From a virus, in the IMG/VR virus record IMGVR_UViG_3300031788_000002, positions 62,001-126,000 of that record: a DNA stretch of 64,000 nucleotides; one strand, written 5' to 3'. The position numbers were made by a program, and so were the translations under genes. Shown one piece after another: positions 9,215 to 17,309 of the stretch (position 1 is the stretch's first letter; every line of letters begins with the position of its first letter). Below the pieces are notes generated by a model that saw only the letters and a list, made by a program, of their open reading frames with translations, had not been told where the DNA came from and did not search any database.

Positions 9215-9642
9215 TGGCGGCCATCGCCTTCAACCCATTCACGGGGACCTTCGACTTCGTGGGGGGCGTGCCCTCCACGAACGCGGTGCTTTCAAAGGCC
9301 GGGGAGTTTCAAGCAACGGCCGACGTAGCCGCGGGACTGCTTGTGTACGTGACCCCCGCGGGAATCGTAGAGGTAGCGGATAACGTCAGCTTAGCCACAG
9401 CTCCTGCGAGCGCTTGGGTGGTGGCGCTGCCCTCGGCGTTGATCGTAACCCTGGCATACTTCGGCCGTGTGGACGGGTTTTCGGGGTTGACGCCGGGCAC
9501 AACACTGTACCTAGGTCGTGCCGGGCGTGCTGTAACCGCGCCGCTACTAAGTCTGCCTTCGGGTTCGATAGTTCAAGCAATTGGTATGGTACTAACGCCG
9601 AGCTCGGTGTTGTTTCAACCCCAGCCCCTCGTGGAGATGTAG
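9214..9642 (+). CDS. fibre/decoration protein
   Basis: The 142-residue product is almost wholly beta-prone, with an AGLLVYVTPAG motif, a GLTPGTTLYLG motif and an ending of QAIGMVLTPSSVLFQP. This sequence style is common in the C-terminal domains of phage fibre and capsid-decoration proteins. It is related in style to the C-terminus of the 503-residue fibre encoded at 9981. It is translationally coupled to the gene before it. Confidence 0.5.
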   Translation: MAAIAFNPFTGTFDFVGGVPSTNAVLSKAGEFQATADVAAGLLVYVTPAGIVEVADNVSLATAPASAWVVALPSALIVTLAYFGRVDGFSGLTPGTTLYLGRAGRAVTAPLLSLPSGSIVQAIGMVLTPSSVLFQPQPLVEM

Positions 9643-9984
9643 ATGGCCCCTAAAAAGTATCGCGTAACGGAGCTGGCTCAGCCTTTTGTTCGCGAAGGCA
9701 CCTTCAGCTTTCGCGTGCGCTACGCCCAGAAGAATGCGGATGGAACCATGACCATCTGCGCCCTAGGATCAGCACCGGTCTTCCACGTACCTGTTGGGGG
9801 TGTTGTGCAAACGGAGAATCCTGTTGCACAACAGATGCTTCAGAACATGCACGCCCCCCAAAGCAGTCGGCGCAATGGGCAACGGCATCCCGAGGGTTTA
9901 CTTTTTCTTGATGTCACTGCGGATGCCCCGCCAGTGAACGTTGATATGGACGTGTCGTTCGCTCAGCAAGGATCTGCGCAATGA
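9643..9984 (+). CDS. hypothetical virion-cluster protein
   Basis: The 113-residue protein begins at the ATG directly after the upstream stop and overlaps the next gene by ATGA. It starts with a basic MAPKKYRVTELAQ segment and has a beta-strand core (FSFRVRYAQKN, VFHVPVGGVVQTENP). No family or active-site motif was recognised. Its place between fibre genes suggests a fibre assembly or attachment role, which is inference only. Confidence 0.45.
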   Translation: MAPKKYRVTELAQPFVREGTFSFRVRYAQKNADGTMTICALGSAPVFHVPVGGVVQTENPVAQQMLQNMHAPQSSRRNGQRHPEGLLFLDVTADAPPVNVDMDVSFAQQGSAQ

Positions 9985-11492
9985 GTAGTTTCATCCCGAT
10001 CAAGCTTAATCCTGTCACCGGTAACCTCGCTCAATTTGCGCTGGCTGACGCGGCAGATTTAACGTCCATTACGCGCCGAGGTGCGAGCGGAAACCTGACC
10101 ATCGGTGGCAACATCGGCGCGTCCGATAAGCTTCAACTGGGTTCCGCCGCCGGCACCGTTGAAATTCTTGGCGCCTTTCTCGTAGATGGCTCGAGCACGG
10201 TGTCCGTCAATGAGACGGTTACGGGGAACTTCACGGTTGATGGCACGGTCAACCTTGGAAATAACGCCGGGCACACCATCAACTTGGGCGGAGGTACCGC
10301 CGATACCATCGCGCAGAACGCCACCGTAGCCCCCGGCGCGGGATTGGTGAGTATTGGCTCCAGCGTTTCACAATACGAGTTGGCGCTGTGGCTGAAGTCG
10401 GTGGGGGGCGCATCGAGTGGCAACCCAGGGCTGGCCGCGTACAACTTGCAAGCTTCCGGTACCAACGCCGGTGCCTACGCAATCGGTGTGGACCGTACGC
10501 GGATTAGTCAAGCGCAAACCACCAGTACGGATCTGATGGATGCCCTGGCGGACATGAGCGCGTCCATCAGTTCTGCGGGTACCCCAACACTTCAGAACGT
10601 GTACGGCAACGGGCAGTCCATTGCAGTGACGTCGGGGCACGGGTCCATCGCGTTCTCGAACAATACAAACTCCGACACCACGCCCGTTCTTACCCTTTCG
10701 AAGGCGCCCACGTCTGCGTCCACCGGCGGCGACGCCTTTGACATCACGGTCGGCGTGAATTCGACGGGCAATGTGTTGGTCATCAACAACGCGGGCTCGG
10801 GCAATGCGCTCGACGCGCAAAAAGCGGGGGTCTCGGTTTTCAAGGTCACCGGCGCAGGGGGTATCACTGGAGCCGGCGCTTCCGGGGCCCCGGTGGCCTT
10901 GGGCGCTACCGCGGCCAGCGCCACCCTTTCGACGACGACGTCGGGCAACGTCGTGTTGAGCTCCGCGGCCGAGATCAGTTTGACCGACAGTGGTTTGACG
11001 CTAACCCTGTCCCAGTCCAGCGCCCGCGCATTGGTGGAAACCGGTACCAACCAGGTGTTCAGCGGCGTGACCAGTCTTTTGGGGGGCCTCAACGCGTTGG
11101 CCACCAAAGCTGACACCCAGGGCAACATTCAATCCTTTGTTGTTTCAAGCGGCTACACCACGGCGGTGGGCGACGTCGTCGCATTGAATTCCTCGTCTCA
11201 GCTGGTGAAGTCGACGGCGGCCGGGGCGGCCAACGTGGACAATCTGGGGTGCGCGCTCGACGTCGTCGTGGGGAACGGCACCCTGACGTGCCGCGTGGCC
11301 ATGTTGGGCGCCAAGGTGACGGTGGCAGGGCAGACGTGGACGCCGGGCGGTGCTCTCTTCGCGCCGGTGGGCACGGGGGGTCCGCCTACCCAAGCCGCGT
11401 CGAGCACCACGGGAGACTTGGTTCAGCGCGTAGGGTGGGCGGCGACGGCGACAACGTTCTACTGGGATCCCGCCGTGGGCGTGGTTCTCTGA
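9981..11492 (+). CDS. long adhesin / tail fibre
   Basis: The 503-residue protein is rich in Gly, Ser, Thr, Ala and Asn. Its N-terminal module contains LNPVTGNLAQF and ASGNLTIGGNIGASDKLQLG; a near copy forms the N-terminus of the 12184 product, so this is probably a shared virion-attachment domain. The middle has short repeated strands such as TGNFTVDGTVNLGN, a beta-helix-like shaft. The end (from about residue 370) resembles phage fibre tip domains. The start overlaps the upstream stop as ATGA. Confidence 0.6.
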   Translation: MSSFIPIKLNPVTGNLAQFALADAADLTSITRRGASGNLTIGGNIGASDKLQLGSAAGTVEILGAFLVDGSSTVSVNETVTGNFTVDGTVNLGNNAGHTINLGGGTADTIAQNATVAPGAGLVSIGSSVSQYELALWLKSVGGASSGNPGLAAYNLQASGTNAGAYAIGVDRTRISQAQTTSTDLMDALADMSASISSAGTPTLQNVYGNGQSIAVTSGHGSIAFSNNTNSDTTPVLTLSKAPTSASTGGDAFDITVGVNSTGNVLVINNAGSGNALDAQKAGVSVFKVTGAGGITGAGASGAPVALGATAASATLSTTTSGNVVLSSAAEISLTDSGLTLTLSQSSARALVETGTNQVFSGVTSLLGGLNALATKADTQGNIQSFVVSSGYTTAVGDVVALNSSSQLVKSTAAGAANVDNLGCALDVVVGNGTLTCRVAMLGAKVTVAGQTWTPGGALFAPVGTGGPPTQAASSTTGDLVQRVGWAATATTFYWDPAVGVVL

Positions 11493-11504
11493 TAAAGACG
11501 GAGT

Positions 11505-12182
11505 ATGGCTACTCGAAAGCTCTCGCGTGTGAAGGCCCCTCCCGCACCCGTGCCGGTGTGCACTGTAGAGGCGTGCGCCGCTGTTCCCCCGCCGGCGCCG
11601 TCTGCGCCGGTTGAGGAGACGTTGTCGAATGAACAGATGGTGGCGCTTTACAACAAATTGCGCGCGTCGGAACGAGGGGAGTACGCGCTGCAAAACGAAG
11701 AACGCCAAGCGCTGGATCGTATGGAATCTTCCCGCAACGCCCGGTGGAGAGCCCTTCGAGAGGAAGTGCCGCGCCCGACGCTAAAGGAAACGCCTTTGGT
11801 GATGGCGCAAGCGCTGGCGCCCCCCGTTAGCATTCGGCATCAAGCCGAAGATGGCAGCATCACGCTGCCCATTCCCGAAGAGCTGCGCTGGAAGTTGGCG
11901 TACCTGGAGTTGAAACGGGAGAAGGCGCTCGAAGCGGTTGTAGCGCCTCTGCGGCAGCAATATGCGGAAGCACTGAAGCGCGCCTGCGACCAAGCGCTTA
12001 CCGTATCGCCCGAGTACCGCGCTGCGGTGAACGCTGTAAATAGCGCGTCGAACGAAGCTCTTGATGTATTGGAGAAATTGATCCCCAGCACACACGCGGT
12101 TGTAACGCTCAATCATGAACAAGGGTTCGCGCAAGCGGTTGTAAACCCTGAGATGCACAGCAAGCGCTTTCTTATTACCTGA
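11505..12182 (+). CDS. helical hypothetical protein with Pro/Ala-rich N-terminus
   Basis: Residues 1-45 are rich in Pro, Ala and Val and probably unstructured. The rest of the 225-residue product is charged and strongly helical, with likely coiled-coil stretches (LRWKLAYLELKREKALEAVV and following). It differs sharply from the beta-rich fibres on both sides. A fibre chaperone or connector is possible, but no family was recognised. The start ATG follows GACGGAGT. Confidence 0.45.
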   Translation: MATRKLSRVKAPPAPVPVCTVEACAAVPPPAPSAPVEETLSNEQMVALYNKLRASERGEYALQNEERQALDRMESSRNARWRALREEVPRPTLKETPLVMAQALAPPVSIRHQAEDGSITLPIPEELRWKLAYLELKREKALEAVVAPLRQQYAEALKRACDQALTVSPEYRAAVNAVNSASNEALDVLEKLIPSTHAVVTLNHEQGFAQAVVNPEMHSKRFLIT

Positions 12183-12183
12183 C

Positions 12184-12675
12184 ATGCCTATTGCCCTAAA
12201 GCTCGGTACCACCGGCAACCTGGCGCGCTTCGCTGTGGGTGATGCGCTGCTGGTTGACGAGATCGAAACGCTGAACCCTACGGGCAATCTGACAGTGGGT
12301 AGTTTGCTGGGTGCTACCCAGTCTCTTTACTTAGGATCGGCAGCGGCCACGACGGTTGTACAAGGCAACCTGTCGGTTATTGGGTCCTTCACGTTTTCGA
12401 ATTATGACCTGTACCTAGCGAATGATCCCGTTACCGTTTCAACAACGTACGCAAATACGTTCGTAGGAAACAAGCTGACGAACGAGACGTGGACGCGGGT
12501 AAGCGGTGGCACACTTCTTAAGAACATAGCGTACACGTACACGGGGAATAAAATGACCCAGGAAGTACGCACTATCTATGCGTCGAATGGTACGACTGTC
12601 GTTGCTCAGCTGACTGTGGCGTACAGTTATACTGGCAATAAGATGACGAGCGCCAACTCAACGCGCAACGTGTAG
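12184..12675 (+). CDS. short adhesin with shared N-terminal module
   Basis: The first 70 residues (LGTTGNLARFAVGDALL, then NPTGNLTVGSLLGATQSLYL) copy the N-terminal module of the 503-residue fibre at 9981. The C-terminal half has repeats YTYTGNKMTQEV and YSYTGNKMTSAN, which match the style of the small 8966 product. The 163-residue protein therefore joins modules seen separately elsewhere in the cluster, a sign of module shuffling. It starts right after the upstream stop. Confidence 0.55.
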   Translation: MPIALKLGTTGNLARFAVGDALLVDEIETLNPTGNLTVGSLLGATQSLYLGSAAATTVVQGNLSVIGSFTFSNYDLYLANDPVTVSTTYANTFVGNKLTNETWTRVSGGTLLKNIAYTYTGNKMTQEVRTIYASNGTTVVAQLTVAYSYTGNKMTSANSTRNV

Positions 12676-12682
12676 GAGCCTT

Positions 12683-14278
12683 ATGTTTTCGTTTCCTGGC
12701 GCTGCAGCTCCGACCTTCGCGGATCCCAATACGCAAGCGGTGCACACCAATGCGTCTGTGAGCGCCAGCGGGTCCGTTGTTCTTTCAGGTTACGGAGCGG
12801 GTTCGCTCGAGCTCATCGTCAACATCACCGCGTCGCCCACGGGAACGCTACCGACGCTCCAGTACACCGTCACCGAGGTGGACCCGGTAACGCTGACCGC
12901 AACCGTTGGGGCCGCGCATTCTTCCAATGTGTTCAGCGCCATCGGGATTCAAGTGTTGACCATTCCCACGCAAAGTGGCGCGGTGAAAGTAGCGTGGACG
13001 ATAGGAGGTACGGGCTCTCCCACGTTCACGGGGGTGAACGCGTCGGTAAGTGCGAAGGCCGACGTTGCGGTGGGTGCGGTAGGCGCTGCAGCACCGTTAA
13101 CGGCCGTGCAGGTCGCGGGCTCCGATGGAACTAATCTGCGCGCGCTTGCCACCAATACGTCAGGGCAGCTGGTTGTCGCCCCCTTAACTACCACAGATAA
13201 AAGTGGTTCCGGGACGCTAGGGGCCCTGAACGCTACGCTCACCGTTCCACTCAACGGATGCACTACGTTGACGTGCAGCACAACCGGTACGTGGAACGGT
13301 ACGGTAGAGGTTTTTGGGCAAGCTGGGGATGGACAGTGGGTTGGGCCCTTGCCCATTTTATTTGCCTATTCTTTTCAAAACTATTCCCTCAATCAAGGGT
13401 TTAACTTTGCAAGCAACATCGTCGGCAGCGTTAACGTCGGTGGCTATACCCAAATACAGCTTCAAATGACGGCGTATACGTCGGGTACAGTTACCATTAC
13501 GTGGAATGCTTCCGTTGCACCTGGGACTACAGGTGCTGTTGCTCTACTACCGGATCAAGCAATTGCAATTGCGGGGGGTCTGACTGCATACGGGCAAACC
13601 TTTTACAATAACCCCATTTGTATCGGCGGCGTTGACGGGGGTGGGTTATTGCGCTCCGCATTAACGGACACGTCGGGGCGCCTAGTTGTTACACAAACAA
13701 CGGCTACGAATCTTAAAGCACAAGTCGTTGGCCCGAACACGCTCGCGGATGCAACCGCCAACGCAGCAACTGCAGTACCCGCCCAGGCGTTTATTTCGGG
13801 GTACAATGGCACAACGTGGGACCGCACGCGTTCAGCTGGAAATGCAGCGGATGCTTTGGCCACGGTGGCATTGGGTGTCATCTACGTTAATGCGTTCAAC
13901 ATGGGGTACAACGGCACAACGTGGGACAGATTGAAGTCCAGTACCGCTAACGGTCTTCAAGTCGATGTAACGCGTGTGCAGGGGACGGTTTCAACAAAGC
14001 CAACGACCGCATCGACCCCGGCCGTCACACAAGTAGCTGGCAGTGCATCGAACGTGGTGCTCAAAGTTGCCAACGCCAATCGGTTAGGTTTACTCATCTA
14101 CAACGACAGCACAGCCATCCTCTATGCAAAGCTGGGGACGACTGCGTCGAGCACCAGCTATTCGGTGCAGCTTGCACCCCAAACTTCTTTTTCAATCCCC
14201 TTTGGATATACGGGAGAGGTCGATGGTATCTGGGCATCGGCTGCGGGAAACGCGTACGTTACAGAGTTGACTGCGTAA
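12683..14278 (+). CDS. large adhesin / fibre protein
   Basis: AGGAG lies just upstream of the ATG. The 531-residue product is rich in Thr, Ala, Val and Gly with very few charges. It contains two tandem copies of a YNGTTWDR motif at about residues 374 and 412, each followed by a serine/alanine stretch, and two copies of DTSGRLVV-like or NTSGQLVV-like strands. The last 100 residues form a separate beta domain. Repeats and composition support a receptor-binding or host-surface-binding virion protein. Confidence 0.55.
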   Translation: MFSFPGAAAPTFADPNTQAVHTNASVSASGSVVLSGYGAGSLELIVNITASPTGTLPTLQYTVTEVDPVTLTATVGAAHSSNVFSAIGIQVLTIPTQSGAVKVAWTIGGTGSPTFTGVNASVSAKADVAVGAVGAAAPLTAVQVAGSDGTNLRALATNTSGQLVVAPLTTTDKSGSGTLGALNATLTVPLNGCTTLTCSTTGTWNGTVEVFGQAGDGQWVGPLPILFAYSFQNYSLNQGFNFASNIVGSVNVGGYTQIQLQMTAYTSGTVTITWNASVAPGTTGAVALLPDQAIAIAGGLTAYGQTFYNNPICIGGVDGGGLLRSALTDTSGRLVVTQTTATNLKAQVVGPNTLADATANAATAVPAQAFISGYNGTTWDRTRSAGNAADALATVALGVIYVNAFNMGYNGTTWDRLKSSTANGLQVDVTRVQGTVSTKPTTASTPAVTQVAGSASNVVLKVANANRLGLLIYNDSTAILYAKLGTTASSTSYSVQLAPQTSFSIPFGYTGEVDGIWASAAGNAYVTELTA

Positions 14279-14287
14279 GGAGACCGC

Positions 14288-14626
14288 ATGACTTCGCAAA
14301 CGTTAACCGCCGTCATTGCTTCGTGGACCCCCGTCAATGTGAATGCCGGTACGTATACTTGTCAGTACTTCGTGCAGGATCAACCAACAACAGCCGCATC
14401 CACCATGTTCTGGTATCGGGGTATGGTCCAAGCACAGGCTCTGCCGGCAGCGCCCGCGACCGCTGCTATCACACCGGTTACGCTCACGGGTTTGACGCAG
14501 GCGGCCCTTCTACAAAGCTTGCAAGCCGATGTAGCTAACCTCGTCGTCGCTTTGACAGCAAAGTACCCGACGGTTATTACGGTTCCAATCGGCTATGCAA
14601 CGCCGGTCATCGTGAATATTCCGTGA
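14288..14626 (+). CDS. hypothetical virion-cluster protein
   Basis: AAGGAG stands upstream of the ATG. The 112-residue product is neutral, with many Ala, Thr and Val residues and an N-terminal strand region containing AGTYTCQYFVQDQ, then a helical LLQSLQADVANLVVALTA segment. No family was recognised. It is part of the continuous fibre/adhesin operon, and the next gene starts one base after its stop. Confidence 0.45.
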   Translation: MTSQTLTAVIASWTPVNVNAGTYTCQYFVQDQPTTAASTMFWYRGMVQAQALPAAPATAAITPVTLTGLTQAALLQSLQADVANLVVALTAKYPTVITVPIGYATPVIVNIP

Positions 14627-14627
14627 T

Positions 14628-15161
14628 ATGAGCTACTTGATCGCTGATGCGCAGGATGTCGTTCCTCTCAGCCTCGTGGTGGAGCGCGAGGGCGTGGGGG
14701 GTATCGCGGGGTTATCCCCCACGGTAGCTCTGCGCCTCGGGGAAGATCCAACACAATACTTGGACTGGTCCCTCATGGCCTTCAAAGCCAGCGGATGGGT
14801 AACGAAGTACAAGACCATGACGGGGGTTGAGCGCGGGCACTACTACACGCTTCTCAGCTTGCCGACGTTGGGGGCTGTAGCCGGGGCGTCTTACGTGGCA
14901 CAGTTCAACGTGAACAATGGCGCCGATGTTCAAGGGGAGGCCGAGGACGTTCTTTTAGTGACCTCGGTCGCTACGGATGTTGCGTTGCTTCGAAAGGCGC
15001 TGACCAACCGAATGGAAGAATCTCCGGGCAACCCAGGGCAGCTCACCCTGTTTGACGATGACGGCTTCACCGTTTTGGCGCGGTGGCAGCTTACGGACAC
15101 GACCGGGGGGGCGGTGGTCAGCAGTTTGGGGACGCCGGCGCGTCGGAGCGCGCGCGTGTAA
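14628..15161 (+). CDS. virion-cluster protein with adaptor-like ending
   Basis: The 177-residue protein has a beta-domain first half (GLSPTVALRLGED, DWSLMAFKASGWV). A second part holds LLRKALTNRMEE, LTLFDDDGFTVLARW and ALTNR-type elements that occur at the ends of many phage tail or fibre-attachment proteins. The stop shares a base with the next start (TAATG). The role is inferred from this resemblance and the context. Confidence 0.5.
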   Translation: MSYLIADAQDVVPLSLVVEREGVGGIAGLSPTVALRLGEDPTQYLDWSLMAFKASGWVTKYKTMTGVERGHYYTLLSLPTLGAVAGASYVAQFNVNNGADVQGEAEDVLLVTSVATDVALLRKALTNRMEESPGNPGQLTLFDDDGFTVLARWQLTDTTGGAVVSSLGTPARRSARV

Positions 15162-15373
15162 TGCGCAGCGGCTTTCTTGCGTTGACGGGCGTTCCTTTCG
15201 GAACGCTTACGATCACCCGGGGCCTCGGGGGTTTCGGCACAGGGTTGGTGGAGCCGGTTGTAGAGGAGGGCGCGGAGCTTCCACGTCCGGCCCCGCGAGC
15301 GGTGCCCGAGAACAAGAAGGCGCCCACGGCGCTTGTTTACCAACCGATGGCTAAGAAAAAGAGGGGGCGCTAA
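15161..15373 (+). CDS. small hypothetical protein, last gene of the fibre operon
   Basis: The start was set at the ATG coupled to the upstream stop as TAATG, not the longer in-frame start at 15083 that would overlap the previous gene by 79 bases. The 70-residue product has a glycine-rich N-terminal half and a basic Pro/Lys-rich tail ending KKKRGR. The stop codon forms the loop of a strong hairpin. The function is unknown. Confidence 0.5.
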   Translation: MRSGFLALTGVPFGTLTITRGLGGFGTGLVEPVVEEGAELPRPAPRAVPENKKAPTALVYQPMAKKKRGR

Positions 15374-15380
15374 GCGCCCC
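15364..15380. terminator. hairpin between convergent operons
   Basis: A perfect seven-base stem (GGGGCGC / GCGCCCC) encloses TAA, the stop codon of the last fibre gene. It sits between the plus-strand fibre operon and the end of the minus-strand replication operon, where a two-way terminator is expected. There is no clear T-run, so Rho-independent function is not certain. Confidence 0.5.
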
Positions 15381-15384
15381 TGTA

Positions 15385-15567
15385 TCAGTCGAGCTCCGCC
15401 CCTTGCAAACGGCGCAGGGGGGAGTCCGGCGCCCCGAAAACTTCGAGGCCCGCCAGCGCTACGATGTCCCGCAAAGACGCTTCGGGCGCCGTCGGGTCAA
15501 CGTCGATAAGATCCTCAGGCCGAGGAAGAACACAGCCCGGCCAGAGGTTCGCGCTGGCCGCTAGGCT
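15385..15567 (-). CDS. -1 frameshift extension of the PQ-rich protein
   Basis: This 60-codon frame has no usable start codon of its own and becomes readable exactly by a -1 slip at the GGGAAAA site at 15573-15567. It encodes a compact, coding-like tail with LWPGCVLPRPEDLIDVD and LRDIVALAGLEVFGAPDSP and stops with TGA just before the hairpin between operons. The fused product would be about 370 residues against 311 for the normal product. That the extension is made is an inference from the slippery site, the downstream stem and the open frame. Confidence 0.65.
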   Translation of the reverse strand, partial: SLAASANLWPGCVLPRPEDLIDVDPTAPEASLRDIVALAGLEVFGAPDSPLRRLQGAELD

Positions 15568-15573
15568 TTTCCC
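15538..15573 (-). promoter_or_regulatory. programmed -1 ribosomal frameshift signal
   Basis: On the minus strand, the last codons of the PQ-rich gene read ATG GGA AAA GCC TAG, so the heptamer G GGA AAA is in the correct X XXY YYZ register. After a six-base spacer comes a perfect seven-base stem (CGGCCAG / CTGGCCG on the plus strand, 15538-15544 and 15554-15560) with a nine-base loop. Slip site, spacer and stem match the known layout of -1 frameshift signals such as lambda G/GT. Confidence 0.75.
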
Positions 15574-16496
15574 ATGAGCGACGCCAAGAGATCTGCCGAG
15601 AGCTGCTCGTCGTAGCCCTGGCGGAGGTGCGCCTTGTAGTATTCCAGCAGTTGCGTGTGATCCATGTTCAGCGCGCGCTCGGTGAGCATCATCAGCATCA
15701 TCAACTGGACGTTCGTGAGCTTGACGCCGCCAGTTACACGCTTGTTGAGCTCGGTCACGCTGGCGGACAGCTGTTCCTGCACCAAGGTCAGCCGCTGGAT
15801 GGTCTCGGCAATTTGGAGAAGCGTGACGTTCGTCTCCCGAGCGTTGGTTCCTTGCGGCTGTTGCATGGCGGGCTGTTGAGGAAAGGGGATCGGTTGCTGC
15901 ATGGGTTGCTGCGGCACGAGTTGCGGGTTCGTCGACATACCAGGTCCCGGCATCGTCGGCATCCCGAAAGACGTCGGGGAGTTCATCGGCATCGTCGGCA
16001 TCCCGAAGGACGGCGGCGCGTTCATCGTGTTTGGCATCTGGGTAGGGATTTGTCCCGGCATCGACTGCGGTTGCGAAGGCATTTGACCGGGCGCACCCAT
16101 GTGCGGGGGGAGCATGTGCGCGGGGATCACGACAGGGACTTGCGGCCCGGGCATCTGCGGGTTGAAGCCCCCCGGTTGCTGTTGTTGCTGTGGAAAGCCG
16201 CCTTGCACCGGCTGTTGCTGGAAGGGCAGTTGCTGCGGGTTGTTCGGCATTTGGGGCGGCATCTGGGGGTTGTTGTTCATGGCAGTTCCTTTTCTCTTGT
16301 CATGCTCGATCAGCGCGTCCGCAACGGTTTGAGCGCGGGCGTCCACGCTGAGGTCATGAAATGCGATCTTTTGTTCTTCCGTGCTGCACAAACCCATCAA
16401 GTGCATGAGCCTGTACAAGCCGGCCAATTGATACTGTGTTTTGAGGGCAGCGACATCGCGGGGGGCGGTATCGATGCTTACAAGGGCGATTCCCAC
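15561..16496 (-). CDS. PQ-rich protein with helical ends, frameshift donor
   Basis: The start was set at GTG 16496, which overlaps the upstream stop as TAGTG and has AGGAG six bases before it. The 311-residue product has a helical N-terminal domain (to about residue 75), a long low-complexity part rich in Pro, Gln, Met, Gly and Asn (about 75-210), and a helical C-terminus with ETIQRLTLVQEQLSASVTEL, a likely coiled coil. Its last two sense codons form a -1 slippery site. It is the last gene of the DNA-metabolism operon. The function is unknown; a scaffold or condensate-forming protein is possible. Confidence 0.6.
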   Translation of the reverse strand: MGIALVSIDTAPRDVAALKTQYQLAGLYRLMHLMGLCSTEEQKIAFHDLSVDARAQTVADALIEHDKRKGTAMNNNPQMPPQMPNNPQQLPFQQQPVQGGFPQQQQQPGGFNPQMPGPQVPVVIPAHMLPPHMGAPGQMPSQPQSMPGQIPTQMPNTMNAPPSFGMPTMPMNSPTSFGMPTMPGPGMSTNPQLVPQQPMQQPIPFPQQPAMQQPQGTNARETNVTLLQIAETIQRLTLVQEQLSASVTELNKRVTGGVKLTNVQLMMLMMLTERALNMDHTQLLEYYKAHLRQGYDEQLSADLLASLMGKA

Positions 16497-16891
16497 TACT
16501 TTCTCCTGAGCTGCGTTAGGCGCTGTTGATGATCGGGGGAGAGCTCGGACCAACAAGCCGACACCTGCATATCAACACAGCGATAGCAGGGCTTTGCGTC
16601 GACCTTGGCAGGGTCTGGGTTGCGAATGTTCTTCGCCGGGCACTTCAGCTGTGCCTGTAAGTTGCTCCAAAACTCGGTGATGAACGTGATGAGGTTGACG
16701 CGCAATTCATCGAGGGCGTTGGGCTCTACGACAAACTCTTTACCCAAAAGCGCCTCGATGTACGCTGCGCGGTACCAGTTCGGTTGAACCGGTAGTTCCG
16801 CATGACGGCAGAGCTGGTAGAGCTCCGTGCGGTTCATGTGAGCGAAGAGTTCATAGAGCTCTTGCGTGGAGGAATCGAGCGATGGGTCCAT
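16496..16891 (-). CDS. SAP-like / cysteine-containing hypothetical protein
   Basis: The 131-residue product has an N-terminal stretch LYELFAHMNRTELYQLCR followed by a second helix ending YIEALLG, which resembles the two-helix SAP nucleic-acid-binding motif. A C-terminal part has Cys residues at CPAKN, CYRC and ACW that could bind a metal. It overlaps the end of the RusA-like gene and is coupled to the PQ-rich gene. DNA binding is plausible in this recombination operon but is not shown. Confidence 0.5.
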   Translation of the reverse strand: MDPSLDSSTQELYELFAHMNRTELYQLCRHAELPVQPNWYRAAYIEALLGKEFVVEPNALDELRVNLITFITEFWSNLQAQLKCPAKNIRNPDPAKVDAKPCYRCVDMQVSACWSELSPDHQQRLTQLRRK

Positions 16892-17309
16892 CTTCGTCTT
16901 CGTTCCAGGCCCAGACTTCTGTGAAGGGGTCCTGATTCGGAAGGGTTACGGTTTTCGCACTTGAGATAGCAAAGTTTTGAGCGTCGTTACACCCGGCTGT
17001 TTTGGCGATGATATCTTCGAGTAACTTCACTCTATTGGACGCATCATTGCTCTTATGCCGAGCTACCTTCGTGGATTTCAGCCAGCGCTCGTTGTAAAGC
17101 TCTTCTTCGCGGAAGTGAAGTAGAAGAAGCACCTCGTACTCCACATTGGGGCGAAAGAACGCCAAGAAGTCAGGGTGGTTTTTTCCTAGAAACCCCTGCA
17201 CTTCGTTCTTGAAACGCTCCCCCTCTTTGGTCAGTTTACGGAAGCGCCCGCGGGTAAAGTACGCGTGGTTGGTCGACGGGGGAAAGAGGGGAAGGCAGAC
17301 GTACATCAT
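16851..17309 (-). CDS. RusA-like Holliday junction resolvase
   Basis: The 152-residue length is close to RusA. The product begins with the family-like LPLFPPSTNHAYF and RKLTKEGERFKNEV elements and has a central NDASNRVKLLEDIIAKTAG followed by CND. These hold Asp residues expected of the RusA metal site, which cuts four-way DNA junctions. The start overlaps the upstream stop as ATGA. Neighbours include a RecA-like protein and two other nucleases, which fits junction processing during recombination or before packaging. Confidence 0.65.
   Translation of the reverse strand: MMYVCLPLFPPSTNHAYFTRGRFRKLTKEGERFKNEVQGFLGKNHPDFLAFFRPNVEYEVLLLLHFREEELYNERWLKSTKVARHKSNDASNRVKLLEDIIAKTAGCNDAQNFAISSAKTVTLPNQDPFTEVWAWNEDEDGPIARFLHARAL

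Noticed and set aside
15385-15567. Extension frame as an independent gene
   Set aside because: No ATG, GTG or TTG start is present in frame before the coding-like part, while a -1 slip at the heptamer joins it exactly to the upstream gene.
15627-16529. 300-residue plus-strand frame rich in His, Arg and Leu
   Set aside because: It lies opposite the PQ-rich gene; its His/Arg/Leu repeats are the antisense of CAG/CCG-type codons and it has no ribosome-binding site or operon fit.
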